Below, in pieces: positions 5,675 through 11,019 of a stretch of 11,019 nucleotides of DNA. Numbering within the stretch: position 1 is the first letter of the stretch; each line of letters begins with the position of its first letter. The position numbers were made by a program, and so were the translations under genes. Source of the stretch: Candidatus Nomurabacteria bacterium. Lineage in GTDB: Bacteria; Patescibacteriota; Saccharimonadia; Saccharimonadales; Saccharimonadaceae. The notes beneath the pieces are model-generated. The model had not been told where the DNA came from. It was given only the letters and a program-made list of their open reading frames with translations, and made no database searches. The stretch spans positions 1-11,019 of the forward strand of contig JAITSF010000022.1 of NCBI GenBank assembly GCA_031287975.1. Direction: 5' to 3'.

Positions 5675-7309
5675 TCAAGACTTTTGTTCCAACCACGCAA
5701 TCCGCCCCTCGACAGACTGCGCGCCATTCCATTCGTTAACCTCTAAATTCGCCCAAACATCGACCCTGTCGCCGAGCTCCACAAACCAATTTTCCGGCGG
5801 GTCGAAAGCCAGCAGTTTCAACTGCTTCGCGCCGTCGTCAATCGTCAACTTCAGATGATTTTTGTCTTTGCCGATCCTATCAACATATTTAGCCGACATG
5901 CCGCTCAAACGAAACACCGGTCGCTCATTACCCATACCAAACGGCTCTAATTTCGCCAACTCCTCGACCAACTCCAAACTTAACTCACTCACCGTCGCCG
6001 CTTCAACATCTTCACTTGGCAATAAAAACTTTTCCTGATTTTTCAAACCCAGCGACCCGTAAAATTCCTGCAAAGCCTGCCGCCATTTTCCGATATTTTT
6101 CGTAGCCAAACTCGCCCCGCCAGCCGCCGCATGTCCGCCACCTTTCGTCAAATACTGGCGTGTCGCCGCAATCGCCGCCGCTAACGCAAAATCTCCGAAA
6201 GACCTCCCACTGGCTTTCGCCTCAGCAGCGTTTTTCGACACCACAATCGCCGGTCGCCGATATTTTTCCATCACTTTACTCGCCACAATCCCAATCACAC
6301 CCTCGTTCCAACCCTCGCCGTCAACCACAACAATACCTCTCGCCAAATCCGGATCGGCTTCCAACTTCAAAACCACTTCGCCGAAGATTCTGTCTTGTTC
6401 GGCGCGCCGCTCCAGGTTCAGCTCATCCAACCGACGCGCCAACTCCAAAGCTCGCGTATTATTAGCCGTCGTCAAAAGCTCTAGCGCCTGTTTAGCGGTT
6501 TCCAACCGTCCAGCAGCGTTCAATCTCGGACCTAACACAAACCCCAACTGCCGCGCACTAACCTCACTCGGTCGCATTTTCGCCACCGCCATCAACGCCC
6601 GCAGCCCCGCCCGCCGAGTTTTTTTCAGCACCTCCAACCCCCAATAAACATTATTACGATTCTCATTCACTAGCGGCACAATATCACAAACCGTCCCTAA
6701 TGCCACCAAATCCAAAAGCCACTTTTCCTGCCCGCTCGGCAGACCGTCCAACTTTGTCTGCAAAGCCTGTACTAACTTAAACGCCACCCCACAGCCCGCC
6801 AAGTCCGCGAACGGATACTTATCATATTTACGATGCGGATTGATAACCGCCACCGCCTCTGGCAGCTTTTCGCCGACGACGTGATGATCGGTTACAATCA
6901 CGTCCACCCCTAACCGGTTAGCTTCCGCCACCTCATCAACACTCAAACTGCCGCAATCAACCGTTACCACTAAATTCGCGCCGCCGCTCGCTAACTTTTC
7001 GACAGCCTCCATATTTAGCCCATAACCCTCTGTAAAACGATCCGGCGTATAAGTCGAAATATCCAGCCCAAACTTAGGCAAAGCGTCCGCCAATATCGCC
7101 GTCGCCGCAATGCCATCGACATCATAATCGCCGTAAATTACCACTTTGTCATTTTGTTCAACCGCCTGGATAATCCGCCTTACCGCCTTGTCCATATCGC
7201 TCAACAAAAACGGGTCGTGCTTCGTCGCATTATAATCCGGATTCAAAAAAGCCTGCGTATCAACCACGCCGCGCTTTTTCAAAATCTTCTCAATAACCCC
7301 GTTCTTCAT
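5675..7309 (-). CDS. recJ: single-stranded-DNA-specific 5'-3' exonuclease RecJ
   Basis: 544 residues, slightly shorter than the 577-residue E. coli enzyme. RecJ degrades single strands 5' to 3' in recombination and mismatch or excision repair. The DHH part holds YGDYDVDG (59-66; D61, D63, D65), VTVDCG (115-120), TDHH (140-143) and GTVCDIVPL (205-213). GPRLNAAGR (260-268) lies beyond. The DHHA1 motif GGGHAAAGG is at 390-398. The C-terminal OB fold (about 440-540) includes LEPFGMGNERPVF. All manganese ligands are present. The ATG has a TGA+TATGAT box 6 bases upstream and no Shine-Dalgarno. The upstream gene ends in a strong terminator, so recJ must be transcribed from this promoter. The stop is TGA. 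Downstream is rpsU with its own promoter. Confidence 0.96.
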   Translation of the reverse strand: MKNGVIEKILKKRGVVDTQAFLNPDYNATKHDPFLLSDMDKAVRRIIQAVEQNDKVVIYGDYDVDGIAATAILADALPKFGLDISTYTPDRFTEGYGLNMEAVEKLASGGANLVVTVDCGSLSVDEVAEANRLGVDVIVTDHHVVGEKLPEAVAVINPHRKYDKYPFADLAGCGVAFKLVQALQTKLDGLPSGQEKWLLDLVALGTVCDIVPLVNENRNNVYWGLEVLKKTRRAGLRALMAVAKMRPSEVSARQLGFVLGPRLNAAGRLETAKQALELLTTANNTRALELARRLDELNLERRAEQDRIFGEVVLKLEADPDLARGIVVVDGEGWNEGVIGIVASKVMEKYRRPAIVVSKNAAEAKASGRSFGDFALAAAIAATRQYLTKGGGHAAAGGASLATKNIGKWRQALQEFYGSLGLKNQEKFLLPSEDVEAATVSELSLELVEELAKLEPFGMGNERPVFRLSGMSAKYVDRIGKDKNHLKLTIDDGAKQLKLLAFDPPENWFVELGDRVDVWANLEVNEWNGAQSVEGRIAWLEQKS

Positions 7310-7315
7310 ATTTCT

Positions 7316-7324
7316 ATCATATCA
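7316..7324 (-). promoter_or_regulatory. extended -10 promoter of recJ (leaderless)
   Basis: The minus strand reads TGA then TATGAT (7316-7321), ending 6 bases before the ATG at 7309. It begins only a few bases beyond the T-tract of the upstream terminator, which isolates it. No Shine-Dalgarno or -35 box is seen. Confidence 0.7.
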
Positions 7325-7326
7325 CT

Positions 7327-7355
7327 AAAAGAAAGCAGCCCCTAATTGGGGCTGC
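7327..7355 (-). terminator. intrinsic terminator overlapping the end of the 101-aa membrane protein gene
   Basis: On the minus strand GCAGCCCC (7355-7348) and GGGGCTGC (7342-7335) form a perfect 8-bp GC-rich stem with a 5-base loop, followed by TTTCTTTT (7334-7327). The last codons and the TAG stop of the upstream gene lie inside the hairpin. This is the clearest terminator in the window. Confidence 0.88.
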
Positions 7356-7647
7356 CGTCTTCGTTTTTCTCTTCGTGTCGTCGTACTTGCACGGCTTTTT
7401 TAGCACGCCACTTACCTACACAGTAGGCAATTAGGCAAAAACCGATTAAGCAGACAGTGGATACCAGCAAGTACCGCTGCCCAGCACCCACAGCCGAAAA
7501 TATCGCTGCGACTATAGCGATGATAATCGCGTATTTGGCAGTGAAGACCGAATTATAACATCCGTCAACAAAAAAATTCTCTGTGAACAGCTCAAACGCG
7601 GATGCCGCCACCGCCGCAAAGGCGATACACCAAACAATTTCTATCAT
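7342..7647 (-). CDS. small three-TM membrane protein of unknown function
   Basis: 101 residues, family not recognised. Hydrophobic stretches at about 3-20, 38-55 and 58-77 suggest three membrane helices. A short basic tail (GKWRAKKAVQVRRHEEKNEDG) ends the protein, probably in the cytoplasm by the positive-inside rule. Five cysteines (7, 30, 66, 71, 76) are unusual for so small a protein. The ATG at 7647 is chosen over one 11 codons upstream because an AAGGAG Shine-Dalgarno (7654-7659) stands 6 bases before it, while the upstream one has none. It has its own extended -10 promoter at 7730-7738 and an untranslated leader of about 75 bases with a hairpin, and it ends in a terminator, so it is a single-gene transcript. 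Confidence 0.8.
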   Translation of the reverse strand: MIEIVWCIAFAAVAASAFELFTENFFVDGCYNSVFTAKYAIIIAIVAAIFSAVGAGQRYLLVSTVCLIGFCLIAYCVGKWRAKKAVQVRRHEEKNEDGSPN

Positions 7648-7695
7648 CTTTTTCTCCTTAAGTCGAAGGTCGAAAAACAAAAACGAAACGTACCA

Positions 7696-7720
7696 GTAAT
7701 CAGACCAAAAGCCTAATTAC
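7696..7720 (-). promoter_or_regulatory. hairpin in the 5' UTR of the three-TM protein gene
   Basis: GTAATTAG (7720-7713) pairs with CTGATTAC (7703-7696) over 8 positions, one a G-U, around a 9-base loop. The RNA starts at about 7723, so the stem lies at its very 5' end. No T-run follows directly. It may stabilise the mRNA or regulate it; neither is shown. Confidence 0.35.
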
Positions 7721-7729
7721 CACTTTCTT

Positions 7730-7738
7730 ATTGTATCA
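7730..7738 (-). promoter_or_regulatory. extended -10 promoter of the three-TM protein gene
   Basis: The minus strand reads TGA then TACAAT (7730-7735). The TGA (7736-7738) is also the stop codon of the upstream acyltransferase gene. The start is predicted near 7723, giving a leader of about 75 bases with a good Shine-Dalgarno. Confidence 0.55.
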
Positions 7739-8551
7739 CACTTGCTCTCGATTGTCAATACCAACTTTATCCGCATAAAAACCGCGATTTTCCTCTGGCA
7801 GTAACTCCGCGATTTTCGTCATAACAAAATCCGACAAGTTCATACCAGTATCATTATCGCCGACCGTAACAGCCTCGCCGACAACAATCTTCGACCGACC
7901 ATCATCCTCAGTATAAGCCACCGGCAAAATATCCAATTTCTGACCTGTCCGCCTTTCGTAATGTTTCGCTAATAATTCCATACCGCGATAAGCCTCTCGC
8001 AAATGCGGCTTTTGCTTGACAGCGCCGCTTTTCGGACCATCCTCAGACAACTCCGTATGCACGCCCTCTGGAAAAATACTAACCGCATCACCCCGAACCA
8101 ACAACTCAACGGCGTTCCGGACATAACCAATATTATTCTTAGCCCGCACCCACTGACTTTGATTCACAGTATTATCAACCGCCCGCGTGTGTAATTTATC
8201 GCCCTCCAACCGATTCTTAGCTATCTGTTCCGGTGTCTGTTTAGCCAGCGATTCATCGACTTCCAACATCCCCAACCGTTTAGCAATTCCACCCCACGCC
8301 ATATCCATATTAGAATGTTTCCCTGCTGTCATATGTATATTATTTTTCGAAAACACATTCATAATACTCACAACATCGCCACCGCCAAAGTGGTTCGATA
8401 CCACCAAAAACGGCTTGTCCTCGGGGATATTTTCCTTTCCAACAATCTCAGTTTTAACAAGTTTGTCGATAAAAATACCCGCCACTTTGCTCAGCAGTGT
8501 CTGGTTTTCGAGATGCTTCGGTAGTTCCCAAGTCGTTTCTTTTTGTGTCAT
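7736..8551 (-). CDS. PlsC-like lysophospholipid/glycerol-phosphate acyltransferase
   Basis: 271 residues. This family transfers acyl chains to glycerol-phosphate or lysophosphatidate at the inner face of the membrane. Block I is NHFGGGD (53-59; H54 and D59 form the catalytic HX4D pair). Block III is FPEG (160-163), with E162-G163 for phosphate binding. ILPVAYT (208-214) fits block IV. No clear TM helix is present; the hydrophobic N-terminal stretch (LLSKVAGIFIDKLV) could be an interfacial helix. Between blocks I and III is a charged insert (about 100-140), longer than in small PlsC proteins. The gene has a near-consensus promoter (8579-8607) and an AAGGA site 5 bases before the ATG. It ends in TGA. 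Whether it makes lipids from its own or a host's acyl chains cannot be told here. Confidence 0.85.
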   Translation of the reverse strand: MTQKETTWELPKHLENQTLLSKVAGIFIDKLVKTEIVGKENIPEDKPFLVVSNHFGGGDVVSIMNVFSKNNIHMTAGKHSNMDMAWGGIAKRLGMLEVDESLAKQTPEQIAKNRLEGDKLHTRAVDNTVNQSQWVRAKNNIGYVRNAVELLVRGDAVSIFPEGVHTELSEDGPKSGAVKQKPHLREAYRGMELLAKHYERRTGQKLDILPVAYTEDDGRSKIVVGEAVTVGDNDTGMNLSDFVMTKIAELLPEENRGFYADKVGIDNREQV

Positions 8552-8578
8552 GTTTTTCCTTTTTTAGATTATACTGAC

Positions 8579-8607
8579 AGTGTAGCATACTTTTTAAAAA
8601 AAGTCAA
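8579..8607 (-). promoter_or_regulatory. sigma70-type promoter of the acyltransferase gene
   Basis: The minus strand reads TTGACT (8602-8607), a 17-base spacer, then TACACT (8579-8584), with TGC before the -10 box. The start is predicted near 8572, giving a leader of about 20 bases that holds the Shine-Dalgarno AAGGA (8557-8561). An overlapping TATAAT (8568-8573) might be a second -10. Confidence 0.7.
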
Positions 8608-8628
8608 TATCCACAAGCGTTTACCTCT

Positions 8629-8928
8629 TTAAAAGTTAATGTTGTCTTGCTTCTTGCCCTTCGAGGCCTGTTGAGATTTAATCACGATATTTTGCAATTC
8701 TTTGAAAATCGGGAAAGTTTTGTTGGTCGAATAAATTTTGGCGTTGCCTTTTCTTTCAATCGACAGGAAACCAGATTTTTCCAGCCGTTTTAGCTCGCGT
8801 TGAATATTGCCTGGGTCTTCCTTTATTAGTTTTGCCAGCCCCCGCACGTGCGTCTTGAAATCAGGGTATTTGGCATAAACCACAATTATTTTCCGTCGCA
8901 CTCGGCTTGTTATAAACACATCCAGCAT
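8629..8928 (-). CDS. winged-helix (ArsR/MarR-like) transcriptional regulator
   Basis: 99 residues, basic. The N-terminus (MLDVFITSRVRRKIIVVYAKYP) is helix 1 of a winged helix. HVRGLAKLIKEDPGNIQRELKRLEKSGFL (27-55) gives the helix-turn-helix with its recognition helix around 40-49; SIERKGNAKIYSTNKTFPIFKEL (56-78) is the wing and the following helix. The last 20 residues are a lysine- and glutamine-rich tail. No metal-binding cysteines occur at all, so a classical metal-sensing ArsR role is unlikely. An AAGGGG site lies 5 bases before the ATG, with a promoter at 8970-8998. It is divergent from priA and upstream of the acyltransferase gene; it could regulate either or itself, but no target is proved. 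Single-domain regulators of this form are common in Patescibacteria and Archaea. Confidence 0.8.
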   Translation of the reverse strand: MLDVFITSRVRRKIIVVYAKYPDFKTHVRGLAKLIKEDPGNIQRELKRLEKSGFLSIERKGNAKIYSTNKTFPIFKELQNIVIKSQQASKGKKQDNINF

Positions 8929-8959
8929 TTCTTCCCCTTACTTCTCCCGTTATTCGTAA

Positions 8960-9000
8960 TGTTGTAAATATTATACACCGCCTTTTTAAAAAATACAACA
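8960..9000. promoter_or_regulatory. promoter of the winged-helix gene flanked by an inverted repeat (candidate operator)
   Basis: The minus strand carries TTGTAT (8993-8998), a 17-base spacer and TATAAT (8970-8975). A perfect 7-bp inverted repeat, TGTTGTA (8960-8966) and TACAACA (8994-9000), brackets it: one arm covers the -35 box, the other lies just past the -10. Centre-to-centre spacing is 34 bases, a little over three helical turns. Autoregulation by the neighbouring winged-helix protein is a reasonable inference. Confidence 0.45.
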
Positions 9001-9031
9001 CTTTTTTTCTGAACTTTAGCCGACTTCGGTG

Positions 9032-9037
9032 TAAAAT
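9032..9037 (+). promoter_or_regulatory. -10 box of priA (leaderless)
   Basis: TAAAAT ends 6 bases before the priA ATG at 9044. TG directly precedes it, without the usual extra base. There is no Shine-Dalgarno and the -35 region is poor. The spacing matches the other leaderless genes in the window. Confidence 0.45.
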
Positions 9038-9043
9038 AGTGAT

Positions 9044-11019
9044 ATGAATTATCTAGAAGTTAGTCCGTACGGGGTGGTTGGCAAGGATTTTTTGGTTTTA
9101 ACTTACGCGTCGGCCGCGACATTACCGGCTGGCGCGGTGGTGGAAATTCCGGTTGGCCAGCGAAAATTTGTCGGCGTGGTGCTAAGAACCGTGCCGAAAC
9201 CACAGTTTGAATGTAAAGAAATCCTGCGCGTTCTAACTGACCGACCATTACCGCCAGCCTTACTGGCTCTACAGCAATGGCTTAGCCAATATTACCTAAC
9301 CCACCCCAGCACAGTTTGGCAGACCATACTACCAGCTGGACTAAACAAAAGCCGTCGCACCCAGTCGCCTGCTACAAGTGCTGCAAGGACCGTCCTTGCA
9401 GCAAATAAGCAAAAAGGCCTTTGCTGCAAGGACCGTCCTTGCAGCAAAGAGTTAACGTTCGATCAACAAACCGCCATCAGCCAAATCCTAAAAATGAAAT
9501 CCGGCACTGCCCTGCTACACGGTATCACTGGCAGTGGCAAAACCGAAGTCTACAAAGCTTTGGCCATGCAAGCTGCCGCGCGTGGCAAATCCTCGATAAT
9601 CCTTGTTCCGGAAATCTCTCTAACCGCCCAACTAGTCGCCGAATTTAAGAAAGATTTCAGCCACGTAATCGTTACCCACTCCAAACAAACCGAAGCCGAA
9701 CGCCACCTAATTTGGCTAGAAGCTTTAAATGCCGATCAACCAGTTGTCGTCATCGGTCCGCGCTCGGCCTTATTTATGCCGGTTAACAATCTCGGCTTTA
9801 TCGCCATCGATGAATGCCACGAGCCCAGTTACAAACAAGAAAAAGCCCCCCGCTACAGCGCCCTGCGCGCCGCTAGCGTGTTGGCCGAAAAATCCGGCGC
9901 GCGGCTGGTGTTAGGTTCTGCCACACCGCTCATTGCCGACTATTTTACCGCCCAAAAACTCGGTCGTCCGATTATTAAAATGAACCAACTAGCTCGCCCC
10001 GACGCCGTCAAACCCAAAACCACCGTCATCGACATGACCCGGTCCAGCGCTGGCTCGAAAAACCCGATTTTTTCCAAACCGTTGCTCGAAGCTATGGAAA
10101 AAACTCTGGTAAACAACAAACAAATCCTAATCTTCCACAACCGTCGCGGCAGCGCGCCAGTTACACTCTGCGAAAATTGCGGCTGGACAGCTTTCTGTCC
10201 GCGCTGCTTTGTGCCGCTGACACTTCATGTTGACAAACACCAACTCAAATGCCACATCTGCGGACACCACGAGCCGCCGCCGACTTCGTGTCCGGTTTGC
10301 CGCGAAGCTAATATTATCCACAAAGGACTCGGCACTAAAATGATAGAGTCGGAAATCCGCAAACTTTTTCCAGACGCCACTGTCCGGCGTTTTGACGGCG
10401 ACAACCCTAGCGGCGAAGGCGTCCATGATATGTATGACGAACTAAAATCTGGCAAGATAAACATTATTATCGGTACGCAAACTATCGCTAAAGGTTTGGA
10501 CTTGCCGAATCTAACGCTGGTCGGTATCCCGCAAGCCGACGCTGGGTTAATGCTGCCGGATTTCTCGTCGTCTGAGCGGACGTTCCAACTCATCGCCCAA
10601 GCCGCTGGTCGAGTCGGTCGCAACAAAGCCGCCAGCCAAGTTATTATCCAAACCTATCAGCCCAAACACCCCGCCGTGGTCTGCGGCTCAACCCAAAATT
10701 ACAAAGCTTTTTACGACTTCGAAATCAAAAACCGCCAAAAAAACCACTTCCCGCCGTTTGCACACCTGCTCAAATTAACCAATTCCTACAAAACCGAAAA
10801 ATCCGCCATCAATTCCGCCCGCAAACTAGCCCTGCTAATTGCAAATGATTCGCAATTAGCCAAAATCCACATTCTCGGTCCGACACCAGCCTTCTACGAA
10901 CGCCAACGCGACTTATGGCGCTGGCAAATCATCGTCCGCGCCGCCAAACGCGCCGACCTCGTTAAAGTCGCCGGCCTAATCCCGCCCCAACATTGGCAAT
11001 CCGAACTCGACCCCAACTC
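9044..11019 (+). CDS. priA: primosomal protein N' (replication restart helicase PriA), 3' end outside the window
   Basis: Open for 658 codons to the window edge; by comparison with E. coli only a short tail is missing. PriA is a 3'-5' helicase that reloads the replisome at stalled forks. The N-terminal DNA-binding domain covers 1 to about 105 (MNYLEVSPYGVVGKDFLVL...VPVG-like core). Walker A GITGSGKT is at 160-167 and the DEAH-type box reads DECH at 256-259 (E. coli has DEEH). Eight zinc cysteines are intact: C376, C379, C385, C388, C403, C406, C416, C419. The late helicase motifs GTQTIAKGLD and QAAGRVGR follow. Walker A lies about 64 residues earlier than in E. coli, because the winged-helix region (about 105-140) is replaced by a short linker coded by two palindromic repeats. 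Frame and motifs are unbroken, so it is probably functional. The ATG matches the family start and has a -10 box 6 bases before it. Confidence 0.96.
   Translation, partial: MNYLEVSPYGVVGKDFLVLTYASAATLPAGAVVEIPVGQRKFVGVVLRTVPKPQFECKEILRVLTDRPLPPALLALQQWLSQYYLTHPSTVWQTILPAGLNKSRRTQSPATSAARTVLAANKQKGLCCKDRPCSKELTFDQQTAISQILKMKSGTALLHGITGSGKTEVYKALAMQAAARGKSSIILVPEISLTAQLVAEFKKDFSHVIVTHSKQTEAERHLIWLEALNADQPVVVIGPRSALFMPVNNLGFIAIDECHEPSYKQEKAPRYSALRAASVLAEKSGARLVLGSATPLIADYFTAQKLGRPIIKMNQLARPDAVKPKTTVIDMTRSSAGSKNPIFSKPLLEAMEKTLVNNKQILIFHNRRGSAPVTLCENCGWTAFCPRCFVPLTLHVDKHQLKCHICGHHEPPPTSCPVCREANIIHKGLGTKMIESEIRKLFPDATVRRFDGDNPSGEGVHDMYDELKSGKINIIIGTQTIAKGLDLPNLTLVGIPQADAGLMLPDFSSSERTFQLIAQAAGRVGRNKAASQVIIQTYQPKHPAVVCGSTQNYKAFYDFEIKNRQKNHFPPFAHLLKLTNSYKTEKSAINSARKLALLIANDSQLAKIHILGPTPAFYERQRDLWRWQIIVRAAKRADLVKVAGLIPPQHWQSELDPN
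9379..9403. repeat. 25-bp perfect palindrome, copy 1, inside priA
   Basis: Arms TGCTGCAAGGAC and GTCCTTGCAGCA (12 bp each, perfect) flank a single central C. It is in frame within priA, coding about residues 112-120 (AARTVLAA). No T-run follows. It is identical to copy 2, 43 bases on. Confidence 0.9.
9422..9446. repeat. 25-bp perfect palindrome, copy 2, inside priA
   Basis: Base-for-base identical to copy 1 and separated from it by 18 bases (9404-9421). The 43-base offset shifts the reading frame, so this copy codes CCKDRPCS (residues 127-134). Each copy is self-complementary, so the two can also pair with each other. No further copy was seen in the window. Confidence 0.9.
10834..10860. repeat. 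9-bp inverted repeat inside the 3' part of priA
   Basis: GCTAATTGC (10834-10842) and GCAATTAGC (10852-10860) are perfect inverted copies around a 9-base loop, coding residues LLIANDSQLA. No T-run follows. Its sequence is unrelated to the 25-bp palindromes. Confidence 0.55.

Noticed and set aside
5277..5858. 193-residue plus-strand frame opposite yqeY, rpsU and recJ
   Set aside because: It runs antisense across three confidently identified genes and has no recognisable domain or ribosome binding site.
7648..7680. Upstream ATG that would add 11 residues (MFFDLRLKEKK) to the three-TM protein
   Set aside because: It lacks a ribosome binding site, and the extra residues are coded across the strong Shine-Dalgarno of the internal ATG.
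5675..8551. UGA read as glycine (Gracilibacteria-type code)
   Set aside because: recJ and the acyltransferase gene both end naturally at TGA, and no in-frame TGA interrupts any gene.
774..9029. An 11-base match, GCCGACTTCGG, at 774-784 and 9019-9029
   Set aside because: Short, mostly a CCG-loop-CGG motif, one copy in a gene and one in a promoter region; probably chance.
9379..9446. Palindromes as a CRISPR array or terminator
   Set aside because: Only two copies with an 18-base spacer, each fully self-complementary, inside an unbroken reading frame; no T-run follows and no cas gene is near.

Overview
The window looks like a piece of a compact, standard-code bacterial genome, most likely from the Candidate Phyla Radiation (Patescibacteria), with Saccharibacteria (TM7) the best guess. 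This is inferred from gene content and style: a PG_binding_4/YkuD L,D-transpeptidase, a short-LID nucleoside monophosphate kinase beside a type I methionine aminopeptidase, rpsU-yqeY, a RecJ of about 540 residues, a small winged-helix regulator, very short intergenic gaps and many apparently leaderless genes. TGA is used as a stop (recJ, acyltransferase gene), which argues against the UGA=Gly lineages Gracilibacteria and Absconditabacteria. No marker in the window proves the phylum.

Layout. Positions 1-241 hold no recognisable protein gene; a strong promoter at 133-161 fires leftward into an unidentified transcript that leaves the window at base 1. tRNA-Pro(GGG) (242-317, minus) is divergent from a small two-TM membrane protein gene (360-749, plus). 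That gene meets the L,D-transpeptidase gene (750-2243, minus) stop to stop. Then, all on the minus strand and read from right to left: a winged-helix regulator (8928-8629), a PlsC-like acyltransferase (8551-7736), a small three-TM protein (7647-7342) closed by a clear terminator, recJ (7309-5675), rpsU (5641-5420), yqeY (5401-4952), adk (4914-4363), map (4363-3608), ftsA (3586-2390), tRNA-Pro(TGG) (2364-2287) and the L,D-transpeptidase gene. priA (9044 to the window end, plus) is divergent from the regulator and runs off the right edge a few codons short of its expected end.

Functionally this is housekeeping: translation (S21, methionine aminopeptidase, tRNAs, YqeY), nucleotide balance (Adk), DNA repair and replication restart (RecJ, PriA), division and envelope (FtsA, L,D-transpeptidase, acyltransferase). 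No mobile element, phage gene or CRISPR array is visible.

Two things stand out. First, seven genes whose starts are fixed by family knowledge or position have a TAnnnT -10 box ending only 6-8 bases before the ATG and no Shine-Dalgarno. Six of these boxes are preceded by TGn. Genes inside operons or with a 5' UTR carry a Shine-Dalgarno instead. Second, two identical 25-bp perfect palindromes lie inside priA, where its winged-helix domain normally is, and are read in two different frames.
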